Of a stretch of DNA of 64,000 bases, positions 41,107 to 56,100 are shown one piece after another. The DNA is from JBJXGE01 sp046154185 (GTDB lineage Bacteria > Planctomycetota > UBA8108 > UBA1146 > JAJFFE01). A program made the translations under genes and the position numbers. How positions within the stretch are numbered: the stretch's first letter is position 1; the number at the start of each line of letters is the position of its first letter. The stretch is from assembly GCA_046154185.1 (NCBI GenBank), contig JBJXGE010000049.1, positions 29,789 to 93,788 on the forward strand, read 5' to 3'. The notes under the pieces are model-generated. The model searched no databases. It was not told the DNA's origin and saw only the letters and a program-made list of their open reading frames with translations.

Positions 41107-44100
41107 ATGCAAGACACCGTCGTCGCGCTTGTCGCGCGCGCTCTGCGATCGCGCAGATTGTACGCGGTTGGGCTTTTCTCGATTTTCACTCTACTGGCCG
41201 GTTGCGGCGGCGGGGGCGGATCGAGCGGCGGCGGCGGTGGCGGCGGTGGCGGTGGCGGTGGCGGCGGGGCACTGATCGGTGGCGCCGTCAGCGTGCCCGG
41301 AGCGTTTCCTGGGCCCGGCCTACCTGGCACCGCGAGCGCGGGGATCGCCGCGATGTTGGATGGGGCAGTTGTCGAAGCGATCGACGTCAACGGCGATGTC
41401 GTGGCCACCGCCACGACCGATGCCAACGGCGAGTACGAGATGCGCGTGCCCGATGGCACGTACCGCATCGGCGTACGCGCCGACTCCATCGATTACTTCG
41501 CTCCGCTTCGTGAGCCCATCATCGTCCAGGGCGACGAAGTCCAAGGTGTCGAGCAACTCGGCGACGATCTCGTGCTCGACTTCGAATCTCCGGCGCCCGT
41601 TGAGACCATCGCCGGCACGCTCGCCGCCGGTGGCGGCGCTGTCGACGGCATCGTCGTCGAGTTCGTCGACCTCGAAACCAACCTCACGCGCCTCGAAGTG
41701 ACGACCGCGATCGACGGGTCCTTCGACGTCAGCGTGTTGCCGATCGGCCGCTTCGCCGTCCGCGTCGACGCCGACACGCTCCCCGTTGGCTTCGCCGCTC
41801 CGACGCCAATCGTCCTCGCCGTGACCGCGAGCGGCACGAATCCCGCGACCCTCGACTTCGACTTGCCCCTCGCGACGACCGTCCCCGGCGTCGTGAACTC
41901 CGCTAACGGCGTCGCACCGATCGCTGGCGTCGGTCCCGAAGGAACGCTCGTTCCCGCTTTCACGATCGAGCTCCCGCTCCTCGCGCCCGACGATGCCGTG
42001 TTGGTCGTCAAGGAAGAAGGATTCGGCGAGATCATGACCGTCGACATGGAGTCGGACGGGAGCTACGACCTCGCACTCCGCGACGGCACCTACACGATCG
42101 AGTACCACAACCTCGGCGAAGACGTTACCGCGCCACCTCCGCTTCAAATCACGGTCTTCGATGGCCTGATCTACACACCCGGCAGCGACACGCCGATCGA
42201 TCCAGCAACCGACTCGCTCGAATCGACCGCCCCCGACATCTCGGCGACGTTGTCTGGCACAATCGAACGCGACGGCGTCGCGATCGTGACGCGCGTGCAG
42301 GCGCTTGATCCCACGACCGGCGCGCTGCTCGCCTACGCCGACACTGACGAAAACGGCGCTTACTCGCTCGGCCTCGGCGACGGCTCCTATGACATCACGA
42401 TTGATTCGGCATTGCTTCCCTCGGGCGTGCTCCCGCCCGACCCAGTGCGTGTGACTGTTGAAGCGGGTCTATCGCCCGAAGTCCCCATCAAAGAGGAAGG
42501 CGATGTCGCCGATGACGGCGTCGTCAGTCTTACCTTGCAGGATGCTTCGATCGCACTCACGGGCGTCGTTGCCGATGATTCCGGTTTCTTCTTGCAAGAC
42601 GCGCGCGTTGTCGCCAAGCGGGGCGACGAAGTCGTCGCTTCCGCGATTGTCGATTCCTCCGGCGGTTATGAGCTGCTCGTGCCGATCGGCACTTTCGAGA
42701 TCGTCGTCGATTCCAGCTCGGTCGCGCCCGGCCTGCTCGTGCCGGAACCCACGGTCGTCGAGATCACCCTCGACGGTTCGACCGGCGTGATCACTTCCGA
42801 AGTTGGGGAAATCACCACGCTCGACCAAGAACTCGTCGAGCGCGCCGCCAACCTCGCCGGCACGATCACGTTTGACTTTGACGACGACGGCACCGTCGAA
42901 GCCGAAGAAAACGTCGGCTGTCGCGTCGTCGTTTACGGATCCGATGGTGAGGAGATCATCGCCGAAGTTCCGACCGCTCCCGCGACCGGTGAGTACGAAC
43001 TCGCGCTGCCGAACGGCTCGTACTTCGTCGGAATCGATCCCGAGAGTTTGCCGCCGGGTACCGCGCCGCCGCCGCGCGAGCGCATCTCCGTCACCGATGC
43101 CGGCGTCACGACAGAGGACGGCACGTCCGCCGCGCAAGCCGACATCGACGGCGAACTCGTCCGCCGCGTCGCGACCCTCACCGGCCTCGCGACGATCGAC
43201 GCGTTTCCGGTTGTCGTCGCCATCGAACTCATCGACGAAGCGACCGGCGCCCTCGTCGCTCGCGCCGCAAGCGCCCAGCTCACCGGCGACTACCGGTTGC
43301 CGGTCTTCCCAGGTCTCTACACGTTGCGCCTCGATCCGACGACGCTTCCGAGCGGCGTCGGCCTGCCCGCACCGGTTCCGCTTAGCGTTGAAACCGACGG
43401 CACGATTCGAACCGCTGACGGCGTCGTGTTGACGTACGACTTTGCGCTCACCCGCACCGTCGCGACTCTCACCGGCACGATCACGGTCGATCGCGGCGGC
43501 GAAACGCTGCCGGTCGAAGCCGAAGTTCAAGTGCTCGACCCGCAGAGCTTCTCGCTGCTGCAATCGACGCGTTCGGATGCGGCAACCGGCGCTTACTCGC
43601 TCCTCCTCACCAGCGGGAGTCGCCTCATCGGCATCAGCCCTGAGTCGCTGCCGCCCGGCACACTGCCGCCTGCGCTCGAGAACATCAGTGTGGACGGCAC
43701 GGCCATCGCCGGCGCCGACGTCGTGAGTAACACGCTCAATTTCGCGATCAGTGATTTGCGCGAGAGCGGCGTGACGATCACCGGCACCGTCTTCGACAGC
43801 GACGCCGGCGTGGGTCGTCCCGCGGAGCTGCGCCTCTTCGATCCGCAAGTCGGCTCGATCGACGAAAATTTCATCGCCTCCGTTCCGACCGACGCCGTCG
43901 GTGACTTCACCATGAAAGTCATCGAGGGCACGTACGCGCTCGGCGTTTTCTCGCCAAGTCTCCCGCCGACCGCGCTACCCGCCCCGACCGTGAACTTCGC
44001 CGTGCAGGGCTCCGCGATCGTCGAATCGAACACGACGCTTGTCGGTGGCGCCGGCGTCAACACCGACAACGACGGCGTGATCAACTTTGGCTACCGCGAC

Positions 44101-47100
44101 GGCGCCGCGAGCGGCGTCACGCTCGTCGGCGTTGTCTTCGACGATGCTTCGAATCCCGTGAGCGGCACTCTGATCGCGTTGCGGGATGCGACTTCGGGCG
44201 TGGTGGTTGCAGAGACGGGCGTGGATCCCGTGGGTGGAAGTTACCTGCTGCGCGTGCCGCTTGGCAGCTACGCGCTCGAAGTGAGCCCGTACTCGTTGCC
44301 GTTTACGTTGCAAGCGCCGGCCGCAGAGAGCGTCCTCGCGACCGACGTCGGCGGCGGCACGATCGTCGTCACGACGAACGGCGCGGTCGTCGTCGTCGCC
44401 AATGGCGATGGCGACTACGAATTCGATTTCGAGCTGACGTCAGCGAGCGAAGAACTCACCGGCATCGTGCTCGACGCAACGAGCGCCGCGGCCTTTGCCT
44501 ACATCACGGTCCGCGACGCCGTTAACGACAACCACATCGTCGGCACTTGGACCAATCCCACCGACGGCTCGTTCACCGCTCTCCTCGCGCCCGGCAATTA
44601 CGAAGTCGTGCTGGAGCCGTTCTCCTTGCCGTTCGGCATGATTGCGCCGCTCCCCGTCGCGGTCACCGTCACGTCGACGAGCTTCATCGAGTCGAGCGGC
44701 ACCGCGAACGACGGCGTTCTGAGCCTTCAACTCGCAAGCGCAAACCGAAATGTGACTGGCACCGTCCTGGCTTCGAACTCCTCCGCGGTCGGGTGCTACG
44801 TCATCATCGACGATGCGCAGACCGGCGCGTTCGTCGCGAGCGGCCCCGCCGATCCGGCGACCGGAGCCTACGACATCGCCGTCGGTCCGGGCGTGTACTT
44901 GGTAGGCATCGCGCCGGCGAGTCTCCCTCCTGGCTTCACGCCGCCCGCGCGCGAAACCGTCAACGTGCTGAGTGGCGACGACAGCGCCAACTTCACTGTC
45001 GTCATCGCGTCGCAGTGCATCACCGGCGATGTCCGGAGCGCCACGAGCGACGTTTCGCTCTTCACGTTCGTCGCACTCTATGACGCCACGACGGAGCAAT
45101 TCATCGCTGGCGCGCCCACGGACTTCGAAGGCAACTACAGTCTCTGCGCGGGCGCCGGCTCCTACGTCGTGAAAGTCGACCCAAACTCGCTGCCGGCCGG
45201 CGCGATCGCGCCCGCGCCTGTCACCGTGCAAATTACGGATACCGCGATTCTCGAGAACGACGCGACCGGTCCCGGCAACGGCGCGAACGATGGCGTCGTC
45301 AAGTTCCGCGTCTCTGAACAAACCGCCGCCGACCTCGCGCAACTCACCGGTGTCGCGACGCTCACGAGCGGCGGCACGACCGTCGCGCTCAGCGCGTTCA
45401 TCTTCATCGAGGACGCGACGACGGGTCAGTACTTGAACGGCGTGTTCAGTGATCCCGCGCTCGGCGGACAGTACACGCTCCTCGTCCCCGCTGGCTCGTA
45501 CCGCGTGCTCATGAGTCCGTACTCACTGCCGCCCGGCGTTCCCGTGCCGCTTCCGAACAGCATTACCGTCGACGGTATGGATATCACCGTGCTCGTCGAC
45601 GGCCTGCCCGTCGAAACATCGACGCTCGACTTTGCGCTCACACAAAGCGCGAACGTCATCAGCGGCACCGTCACGCTCGGTCTCAATCCCTACGGCGCCT
45701 GGATCGAAGTCCTTGATCCAGTGCTCGGCTATTCCGTGTTCGGCGCGAGCGCCGATTACACGACTGGCGCCTACCAAGTCACGGTGCCCGACGGCACGTA
45801 CCTCGTGCGCGTTTGGCCGTACGGTTTGCCGACCGGAGTGTCGGCGCCCGCTGGCGTCGAAGTGACGTCGTCGTCCGGCTTCGTCACTGAGTCTTCCGGC
45901 ACCGCCAACGATGGCGTGATCGACTTCGCGCTCCTCACGCCGAGCGCGCTCCTCACCGGCTATCTCGAAGACGACCTCGGCAATCGACTCTACGCGTACG
46001 TGCGCATCATCAACACGGCGGACGGTCAAGTCATCGCCTACGGCTCGACCGGCCCCGGTTACAACTTTGAAGTTCCACTTGCGAACGGCACCTTCGATGT
46101 TGCCGTCGACCAGTGGAGTCTGCCGCTCGATGTCGCGCCGCCCGCGCCGACCCGTATCAACGTTGCGGGCGCGTCGATCACGATCACCAGCGCCGGCGAT
46201 GGCGCGCTCGTCTCCGGGGACCTCGCGATCACCGCGACGCGCCTCAGCGTGGCCGCGTCCGTGCCGATCGAAATCGAGGACGGCGATGGCGGCGATCTCT
46301 ACGGCACCCTCGAAGTTGCCGACGCCTTTGGCAACGTGTTGTTTTATTTCTACGTAGCGGCCGGCGGTTCGAACCTCTATCTCGGTGACGGTAGCTACTT
46401 GTTGTCCGTTGTTCCGTGGGGCGTGCCGCCCGGATACTCGATTCCGGCCGCGACCGCGCTCGCCGTCGCGGGCGGCACGCCGACGCCGGCGTCGATCGAC
46501 ATCACACTGACGCTCGCGAGTTTGACCGGCACGATCTTCAACGGTCGCGCTGGCGGTACGACGCTCGTTTCGCTCAACGTGCTCGACGCGTACGGCAACA
46601 TTTTGAGTGAAAACGCGCCAGTAACGCCGTCCGGGAGCGATCTCGACTACGACGTGAATCTCGGCGACGGCACGTTCTACCTCGCAATCGTGCGCGCCAC
46701 CGGCGTCGCGAGCGACGAGGTCGTCCTGCCGGAATCGACCGCGGTCACGGTGTCGAACGGCGTCGTGCAGAATCCCGACGAAGACGACATGACGATGGGC
46801 GTGCAGGTGAACATCACTGTGCCGGAGATTCTAGGCACCGTTGCCGGCACGCTCGAAGTCGGCGGCGCACCCGTCAATGGCGTGCGTATCCAAGCGCGCA
46901 GCCTCGCGACCTACCAAGTCGTCAACGAGACCGACACCGACGTGAACGGCGATTTCGTGCTCGCGTTGCCGGCTGGCTTTTTCCAACTCGGTCCCGATCC
47001 CAACAGTCTCTACTCGGCCGCGCCATCGGCATTGCCCTTCGCGCCGCGCGACATCAACGTCGGCGCGGACGGCGACGTCAGCGTCATCGTCGACGGCGTC

Positions 47101-50100
47101 GAACTCTGCGCGGGCGCTGGACCCGGCGAAGCGTGTACGAGCGTCGACTTCGACATCGACGCGTTCGTCGCGGGCGTCAACGCGGAGATCACCGGCACCG
47201 TGTACTCGCAACAAGAGACCGGCTCCGACCTCGAGCCGCTCGCGAATGCGCTCCTTCTGCTGATCGACTCGAACTTCGTGCCGCTCGCGGCGACCTACAC
47301 CGATGGCAACGGCGACTACGTGCTCGTTGCGGTCGATGGCATTTATCGCGTCCTGGTGGAGCCGAACTCCGTCGTCCTCTCGTTTCCATTCTTGCCGCCG
47401 CCCGACGTCACAGCGGCCGTCAACGGCGTCGTCGTGACCGAATCGGATTCCACCGGCACGGGGAACGGCGAAAACGATGGCGTCATCAATTTCATCCTGC
47501 GCGGCGCGAGCGCGCTCGTGCACGGCCGTGTGCAAACCGCCGACGGCGTCGGCGTCGGCACGCAGCTCGTCATCACACCGGCGAGCGCAACCGAGATTCC
47601 GCAGGGTTTCGCGCATCGCGTGCCGACCGACTTTGCCGGCAACTTCTTCGCGCCGGTCGCTGAGGGCAGCTATCGATTGTGGGTCGACCCGCCGTTCTTG
47701 CCGTTCGGTTACTTGGCGTCGGCCGCGATCACGTTCACGGTCGATGGCAGCTCGGTCACGGAGAGCAACACGGCTGGGGAGGACAACGGCGCGAACGACG
47801 GCGTCATCAACCCGGTCGTGACGACGGGCGGTGGCAGCATCAACGCGCGCGTCCTCGATCCGTCCGACAATCCGACCTACGCGTGGGTGGCGCTCTTGCA
47901 ACAGGGCGCGAGTCCGACCGATCCGCCGGTTTACATCACCGGCAACGTCGCGGACATCGCAACCGGCAACGTGGTCCTTTACGCCGGTAATGGCTCGTAC
48001 TTCCTCGAAGTCGACCCGTACAGCGTACCGCCGGGCGTCCAAGCGCCGTCGCGCGTTTCGTTGAGCATCGCCGATGACACGGTGACGTTCGGCAGCGGCG
48101 TCACGACGGTCACCGAAGTTGGCATCGAGTACGCGATTCTGCAAATGCAAAGCGCCGCGACCGAAGTGCGCGGCTCCGTGCTCGTGAGCGGCCTCCCGGT
48201 CTTCACCAACGTCGTCGTCGACGACGCCGCGACCGGCGCGTTCATCAAGAATACGCAGGTCAACCCGTCGACCGGCGCCTACAGTTTCCTTCTCGGCGAT
48301 GGCACTTATGACATCGTCGTCGATCCGTACTACTTGCCGCCCGGCATCACGCCGCCGTTGCCCGTGCGCGTAACGGTGGTCGGCGCCGTCGTGACCGAGT
48401 CGAACACGGACGGCGTCGATCCGGCTGACGGCGTGACGGTCAACGCTGAGGACGACGGCGTCGTCAACCTCGAACCGGTCGTCGCGGGCGCGACGCTGAC
48501 CGGTTACGTGCGCAACATCGCGGGCTTCGGCACGTATGGCAACGTCGTTTTGCGCGCGTCGGACACGTCCGGCGACTACACGATTTGGATCACGTCGGCG
48601 ATCGCCAACTACCAGACCGGCGCGTTCGCCATGCTTCTCGGCGATGGCACGTACCAAGTGTCGCTCGATCCCTACAGCGTGCCGCCCGGCGAACTCGCGC
48701 CAGCGCCACTCGTGATCTCGGTGAGCGGCGCCGACATCACGCTGCCCGATGGGGCGGTGACGGAAGTCGAAGCCGGCGAAACGCGCCTCATCCTGCAAAC
48801 GCAATCGATCACCGGCGGCGTGACGGGCACCGTCACGAACGGCGATGGTGACCCCGTCTCGATCTACGTGTACGCCAAGGATGTGCAGACCGACTACTAC
48901 GTCGGCTACTCGTTCACGTCGTACGAAGACGGCAGCTACAACTTGTTGGTGCCCGATGGCAACTACAACATCCTCGTCGATCCGTACTCGTTGCCGTTCG
49001 GCGCGATCGCGCCGGCGCCGATCCAGGTGTCGGTCACCGGCGCCGTCGTCACGGATATCGACTTTGTGATCGAGACCGCCAGCAGCACGCTCGTCGGTTA
49101 CGTCGTGTTGCCGGACTCCGGCTTCGACACGTCGACGATCGACTGCGGTGACATTCCGATGAGTAGCGACGTGCAAGGCATCGGCTGCGGCGTGCAGCTC
49201 TTCCAGCCGTCCGCGAGCGAGAGTTCGCCGCCGATCTTCTTGACGTCGACGTATTCGCAATATGGCTCGGGCTTCTTCTCGATGCCGCTCGGCAATGGCA
49301 CGTACTCGTTGGTGATCGACGGGGCGAGCCTGCCGCCCGGCGTCGTGCCGCCCGCGCCCTTCACCGTCGTCGTGACGGCGGATGGCATCAGCGTCTCGGG
49401 CGCCGTCGATTGCACGGATGACGCCGACGAGAAGATTTTCGTCGTCACGCAAAGCGCGGCGACGCTCCACGGCGTGGTCGAAGATGCGCTCGGCAATCCG
49501 GTCGGCGCCTTTGTCGAGTTGCTCGACGCGACGACCGGCGACTTCCTCGCCGGCCAACCCGCGAGTTACCAAGACGGTGAATTTTCGGTGCCGATCGGCG
49601 ACCTCACCTACAACGTGCGCGTGAGTCCCTACTCGCTGCCGCCGGGGATGTTCGCGCCGGCGCCGGCGCAGGTCGCGTTCGTCGACGGCGCGCTGACGGT
49701 GACCGAAGTGAGCGGCGTCGAATTCGCGGGCGGCGTGTTGACGATCACGCTCGGCTCCGCATCCGCAAGCGTGTCTGGCGACGTGGTCGATAGCGATGGC
49801 AACGGCGTGTGGGCGGCCGTGCAAGCGCTCAGCTCAGGCGGCGCGCTCCTTGCGCAAACCTGGTCGAATCCGTACTCGACACCGCATTACTTTCTCGCGC
49901 TCGCGCCGGGAGTCTACACCATCAAACTCGATCCGTTTTCGCTGCCGGGCGCCTTCGTGCCACCGTCGGAACAAACCGCGAACCTGTTCGAAGTGAGCGA
50001 TTTGACCGTCGACTTCGCGCTCGGCGCCGCGCCTGGCACTATCAGCGGCGAAGTGTTTCGCACGAGCGGCGGCATGGAGATCGCCGTGCCGGCCTTCGTC

Positions 50101-53100
50101 GAAGTGACGAACAGCGCGACCGGCGCGTATGTCGCCGGCGCCTACGCCCAATTCGATGGCGTCGGCGGCGCGGACTACACGATGAATGTCGGTGAGGGCT
50201 CGTTCCGCGTGGCGGTTGCGCCGTGGAGCGTGCCGATCGGTTTTGCGCCGCCGGTGCCCGTCGAGGTGACTGTGAGCGTGAATCCCGTCAGCAGCGAAGC
50301 GACCTACGCAGAGAGTGAGCAAGGCGGTGGCGCCGATCTGGACGACGGCGTGATCGACTTCGAACTCGCGGCCACGGGCGCGACGCTCGATGGCCAAGTC
50401 GTCCGCGACGACGGCATGGGCGGCACGATCGGCATGGGCGGTTACGTGATCGTCGAGCTCAACGATGGCTCCGGCATCCAGGTCTACTCGACGTGGAGTA
50501 GCCCCGGTGGGAACTTCACGATTCCGCTTGCGGACGGCAACTACCTCCTCTACGTCTCGCCTTACAGCGTGCCGTTCGGGATGGCCGCGCCGCCCGCCGT
50601 TTCGATGGCGGTCTCCGGCAGCGACATCTCGATCGCGGGCACGGCGGTTTCTGGCACCTACCTGATCGAGCTGTTGTCGACCGCGGCGTTACTCGGGGGC
50701 ACCGTCACGGACGATTCTGATGCACCGCTCCCGGGCATCTTCATTGAAGTCATCGACGCGGCGACTTCGTACTTCGTCGCCGGTTTCTCGACGAATGGGG
50801 ACGGCACCTACACGACGGCGCTTGCGGATGGCACGTTCATCGTGCGCGTCAGCCCGTACGGCTTGCCGGCCGGACTCATCGCGCCGACGCCCGTCGAGAT
50901 CAGCGTGAGCGGATCGACCATCACGAGCGGCGGCGCAACAATTACGGCACTCGACTTCCAGCTCGGCGGCGCCGACGCGTCGGTGTCCGTGAGTGTTTCC
51001 GACAGCTTCGGTTTTTTCATGTACACGCAGGTCGAAGTGCGCGACGCGTCGAGCGACGTGACGGTAGTTTCAGCCTTCCACTCGGGTTTCCCGGTCAGCA
51101 TCCCGCTCGCGGCGGGCGAGTACTTCGTTGTGTTGCCGCCGTACAGCGTACCGTATGGGTTCAGCGCGCCGGCGCCCGTGAGTCTCACGGTGAACGGTGA
51201 TGGCACGACGGTCGACGGCTCCGGGAGCGCGAGCGACGGTTTCATTCAGATGACGCTCCAGGCTGCAGCGAACACCATCGACGGGACCGTCACATTTGGC
51301 GGCAGTGGCATCGCCGGCGTCGAGGTCGGCGCGCGCGATCTGTCGAGCGATCTCATCGTCGCGAACGACTTCACGGATGGTGAGGGCTACTACGAGTTCG
51401 ACTTGCCGACCAGCAACTTCGAGATCGAAATACTCGGTGGCTTGCCGGTTGGCGCAGTGCAGCCGGCGGCAGTGTTCCTGCAGATTTTTGGACCGGGCGC
51501 GGTGTACCCGGGCACGACGATTAACTTCACGATCGAAGCGGCCGAGGGACTCTTGAGCGGCACATTGTCGCTCGATGGCGCCGGACATGTGGGATCCGTG
51601 CACGCGTTCGACGCGGCCGGTGAGAATTTCGATGAGATCGCGACCGCCGAGGCGGCGACGGACGGCAGCTTCGAGCTTTCGCTCCCGGCCGGTGAGTTCG
51701 TCATCGTGCCGTGGATCGAGGCCGAGTCGCTCGTCGATCCGATGGATCTCTTGATCGCGCCGCTACCGTACACGGTGACGATCCCCGACACCGGCATGAT
51801 CACGGCCGTTAGCCAAGACTTTGAATTCTTCACGGCGGGCGGCGGCGGCTCGCCGACGTCGCACGTCTTGCGCGGCACTGTTACGGCGGCGGGTGTGCCG
51901 TATGACGTCGAACTCATGCTCGCGTACGCGGGCGATCCGGTGACGCTCGATGAGACGACGGACGGCGAGTACGCCTTCGCGATTCTCGCCGACACGTCGC
52001 GGGACTTTGATGTCCTGGTCATGGAAGACACGCTGCCGGACGGCTTCACCGCGCCGATGCCGGTTACCATCACGGTGGCGCCGAGCGGCATCACTGGCAC
52101 GGGTGTGACGCCGGCGGCCGGCGAGTTCGTGCTCGACTTCGAACTCGGAGTCACGGGCGCTGCGGTGCAAGGCATCGTCTCCGACGCGGGCGGCACGTTG
52201 GCGGGCGTTGAAATCAAGAGTTTCAGTTCTTACGGGGGCGCGGGTCCGATCGCGACGACGGATGGGGCCGGCAGTTACGCGCTCATCCTCGGACCCGGCC
52301 TCTACGAACTGGCGCTCGGCGCCGGCGTGCCGAGCGGCGCGGTGGCGCCGGCCGCCGTGCAGGTCGCGATCGTCGACGACGGTGCGGGCGACTTCACGCT
52401 CAGCTTCAACGGCGTGACGAGCCTCGACGGCGTGCTCGACTGGGAACTCGCGGAGGGTCGCGGTCACGTGACGGGCACTTTGACCGTCAACGACGGGCCG
52501 ACCGCGGGCACGATCGTCGTGCTTGCCGGCGGCGTGCAAGTGACACAGGTTCGTACTTCAAATGGCGCCTTCGATTTCTACGTGCCGGAGGGCGACCTCA
52601 CGCTCATCGCCCAGCTCGACTTCCCGCAGTCGGGACTCCTCGCGCCCGCCCCCTACGAGGTGACGGTGCCGGACACGGGAGACATCGCGGAACTCGAACA
52701 CGATTTCAATTTCGTGACGGCAATGGGCGACGGACAGAACATCTACGGCAGCGTGCGCTCGAATGGGGAGCCGTACGCCGCGACGATCGAAGTCCTCGAC
52801 GACGCCGGCGATCTGGTGACAGTGGTCGAGACGAATCTCGACGGCTACTTCCAAGTGTTTCTGTTGGCGGGGGACTACACGATTCAAGTCTCGGACTACA
52901 GCTTGCCGTTCGGTTTCGCCGGGACAAGTGCGGTCGACGTCGTCGTATCAGCGCTGGAGATCTCGGGCCCTGGAGTCCGATACGGTTCGCTCGCGTTCGT
53001 GCTCAATACGGCAGGCGTGGCGGTTTCCGGCACGGTGACCGGCGCGCTCGGCGCTCCCATCGCCGGGGCGGCGATCTTCATAATGAGTGACGAGTCGTAC

Positions 53101-56100
53101 GAGTCGCCGCCCTTCGCAGTGACGGACGCGATGGGCGAGTACACGGTGAACGTGCTCGCGGGGTCGTACGAAGCGCAGGTCGATCCCGACACGCTGCCGG
53201 GAGGACTCGTCCTACCGATTCCGCAAGATTTCGAAGCGGAGACCGACGACATTACGCTCGACTTCGCGCTCGAAGTCGCGGTTGGATCAGCGGCCGGCAC
53301 CATTTTCATGACGGTCACGCCCACGGAGGGCGAAGTGATCGCAATCGACGACTCCGGCAACGAGGTCACCTTTGCGCGCAGCGAGTCGGATGGCACTTAC
53401 GAAATCCAATTGCCGGCCGGCGACTTCACGCTGATCGCCAATCTCTCGTTCGGCGCGCCTTCGTCCATCGTCACGCCCGATCCGGAACCCGTGACGATCT
53501 CGACCGGCGTCGCCCTCACCGGCATCGACTTTGTGTTCGAGTCGAGTGTTGCGGGCGCGGCAAACCTGAGCGTGAACATTCTTCAGGGTTCGACGGCCGT
53601 AAACGGCGAGGTGCTGATCTCGAAGGATGTCGGCGGCACGCTGCTGCCGTTTCTCTTCCTCGACTCGCCATCCGAATTCTTCCCGGAGATCGAAGCGCTG
53701 CTCGGACCAGGAACGTACGAACTCGACGTGCTGGAAGCGGAAGGCGTCGCGGTAGCCCTCGCGCCGATTGCTCTGGTCGTCGCGTCGGGCTCGATCACCG
53801 CGGACGGCGAAGTGTTGCCGGGCGGTGTGCTGCAAATACAAATGCCCGGTCACACGCTCGGCGGCGCGGTCTACTCGAATGGCATGGCATTCGGCTGCAC
53901 GATCGAGATTGAGAGTTCGGGCGGCGCGATCGAGGCGATCGATACGGACGTCACGGGGAACTGGTCGACGTTCCTCACACCCGGCAATTACGACGTGCGC
54001 GTCGCGACTGCGACGCTGCCGGTCGGCTACATGGGATTGAGTGCGACCCCGGTCGTCGTCAGCGCCGCCGACGTCATCGGTCTCGGCGTCGAAGATTCGA
54101 CGCTCATCTTCATCCTCAACACGACCGGCACGAGCGTGTCTGGCACGGTGACCGGGGACGGCGGGGCGGCGGTGGCCGACCTAGCGCTTTGGTTCACGCG
54201 GCTCGACGTTGGGGGACCGAGCAGTACCAACTTCGCAATCACCAACGTCGATGGAGACTACGCGCTCTTATTGGTGCCTGGCACCTATGAAGTGCGGGTC
54301 GATTCGGCGAGCTTGGCGGACACGCTGGTTCAACCGATCACCGAGATCATCGTCGTCGGCGGCAGTCCCGTGGTGCACGACATTGCGCTCGCGCCGGCGG
54401 CGGCGGCGATTTCCGGCACGGCCTACTTCGCCGGCGATCCGATCTCCGGCGTCGACGTTTTCGCCGTCGACTCGACCGACACGGTCGTGTCTGGCACGCG
54501 AACGAACGCCGACGGCGAATACAGCTTTGGCCTCGCGGCGGGCGACTACACGTTGATCGCGTCGCGCGGCGACGAAGACCCGCTGACTTACATCGCGCCG
54601 AATCCGATCGAGATCACGGTGGTCTCGACGCCCTTCAGCGGGCAAGACTTCATCTTCGCCGCGGCTCCGAGCGGCACGAGCCAGAATTTCTACGCACGTC
54701 TCCTACTGAGCGGCGTTGCGGTCGAAGGCGAAGTGGCGATCTTCAAGATCGTCGGTGGCGTGCCCGTGCCGTATCGCTTCCTCTCAACGGTCGACATCGG
54801 GCTCGGGCCGGAACTCGAAGTTGCGTTGTCGTACGGCAGCTACGAGTTGCGCGTCAACGAAGCGGACGGCGCGCCGGTCTCGGTGACGCCGATCGATCTC
54901 GTCGTCGACGCGGGCGGCATCGACGCTGACGGCGTACCGGTCATCGGCATTCTCGACATCGATGTCTCGGGCGGCATGGTCGGCGGCGCGATTCTCAACG
55001 GCCGCATTCTCTACGCGGGCGCGCCGGTCATGGGCGACGTCGCGGCGATCCCGCGTTCGGGCGGCATGACCGTGCAAATGTTCACCGACGTGAATGGCGA
55101 GTTCACCTTCGAAATGCTCGCGCCTGGTGAGTACTGGGTGACCGCCGCGTTGAACGATCTGCCGGTCGGCGCCGCGGCGCCGCGCGTGCAAACGGCGTAT
55201 GTCGGCATGACCGACGTCGTGCCGTCGACGATGTCGATCTGTCTCGACGCGACCGCCGGCACGCTCAGCGGAACCGTCACTCTCGACGCCACGGGCGTTG
55301 CGGCGCGCATCTTCATCCTCGATCGCGGCCTCGGCGTCGTCGCTGTCGTCGACACCGACATGAGCGGTGCGTACTCCGTGCCGCTCGTGAGCGGCACGTA
55401 CTCGGCGCTCGCGACGCTTGCGAGTGTGACGGGCACCGAGGTGCCGCCGATTGTCGCGGCACTCACGTTCACGGGATCCGCGACGCAGGACTTCGCTTTC
55501 ACGACCGGCGGCGCGAGCCAAGTGCTGACGGGCACGATCACTGCTGAAGCTGCGGCGAGCGCGTTGCCATTACTCGTCTACCAAGCGGGCGCCGCGCCGA
55601 ACGCGGTCGCGCTCGTCACGCCGAACCCCGGGACCGGCGACTACACCGCGCGACTCCCGTACGGCAGCTTCCAGATCATGCTTTGGCCGGAATTCTTGCC
55701 GGCCGGTGCGGTTGCGCCGGTCGCGATCGATCTCACGATCGACGGCACTGGCATCGCCGGGACCGACTTCGACGGCGTCGCGATCGCGGCTAATACGCTC
55801 GACGTCGATCCGTACGGCGCGAATGACCGCGGCGAAGTGCGTCTCGCGGTGCGGCAGTTCTTCGAAGCCGTGCTCGCGGGCGACGCCATTGCCGCCGCCG
55901 ACCTGCTGCACGATGCGGATACGTTGTGGGGCGGTTTTGACGCGACGGAATTGCTCGCCGATTGGCAATCGGAGCCACGGTGGGGTGATGAGAATCGACG
56001 TTTCGACCGACTCGAGCTTTCGCTCGCGAACGTCGGCGCTGACGAGTGGACCGCAACGCTTGTGCGGGGTCGAGAAGTGAACGAAAGCACCGACGGTTTG

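Noticed and set aside
46831..49824. 997-residue open frame on the minus strand inside the giant gene
   Set aside because: It is antisense to a coding frame with a lipoprotein signal and clear repeats. Its product is rich in Arg, Asp, His and Val without domains, as expected from the complement of G+C-biased codons.
41269..55800. Periodic sequence that might suggest a CRISPR array or tandem DNA satellite
   Set aside because: The periodicity is at protein level with about 300-base units and diverged DNA; there are no identical short repeats with unique spacers.
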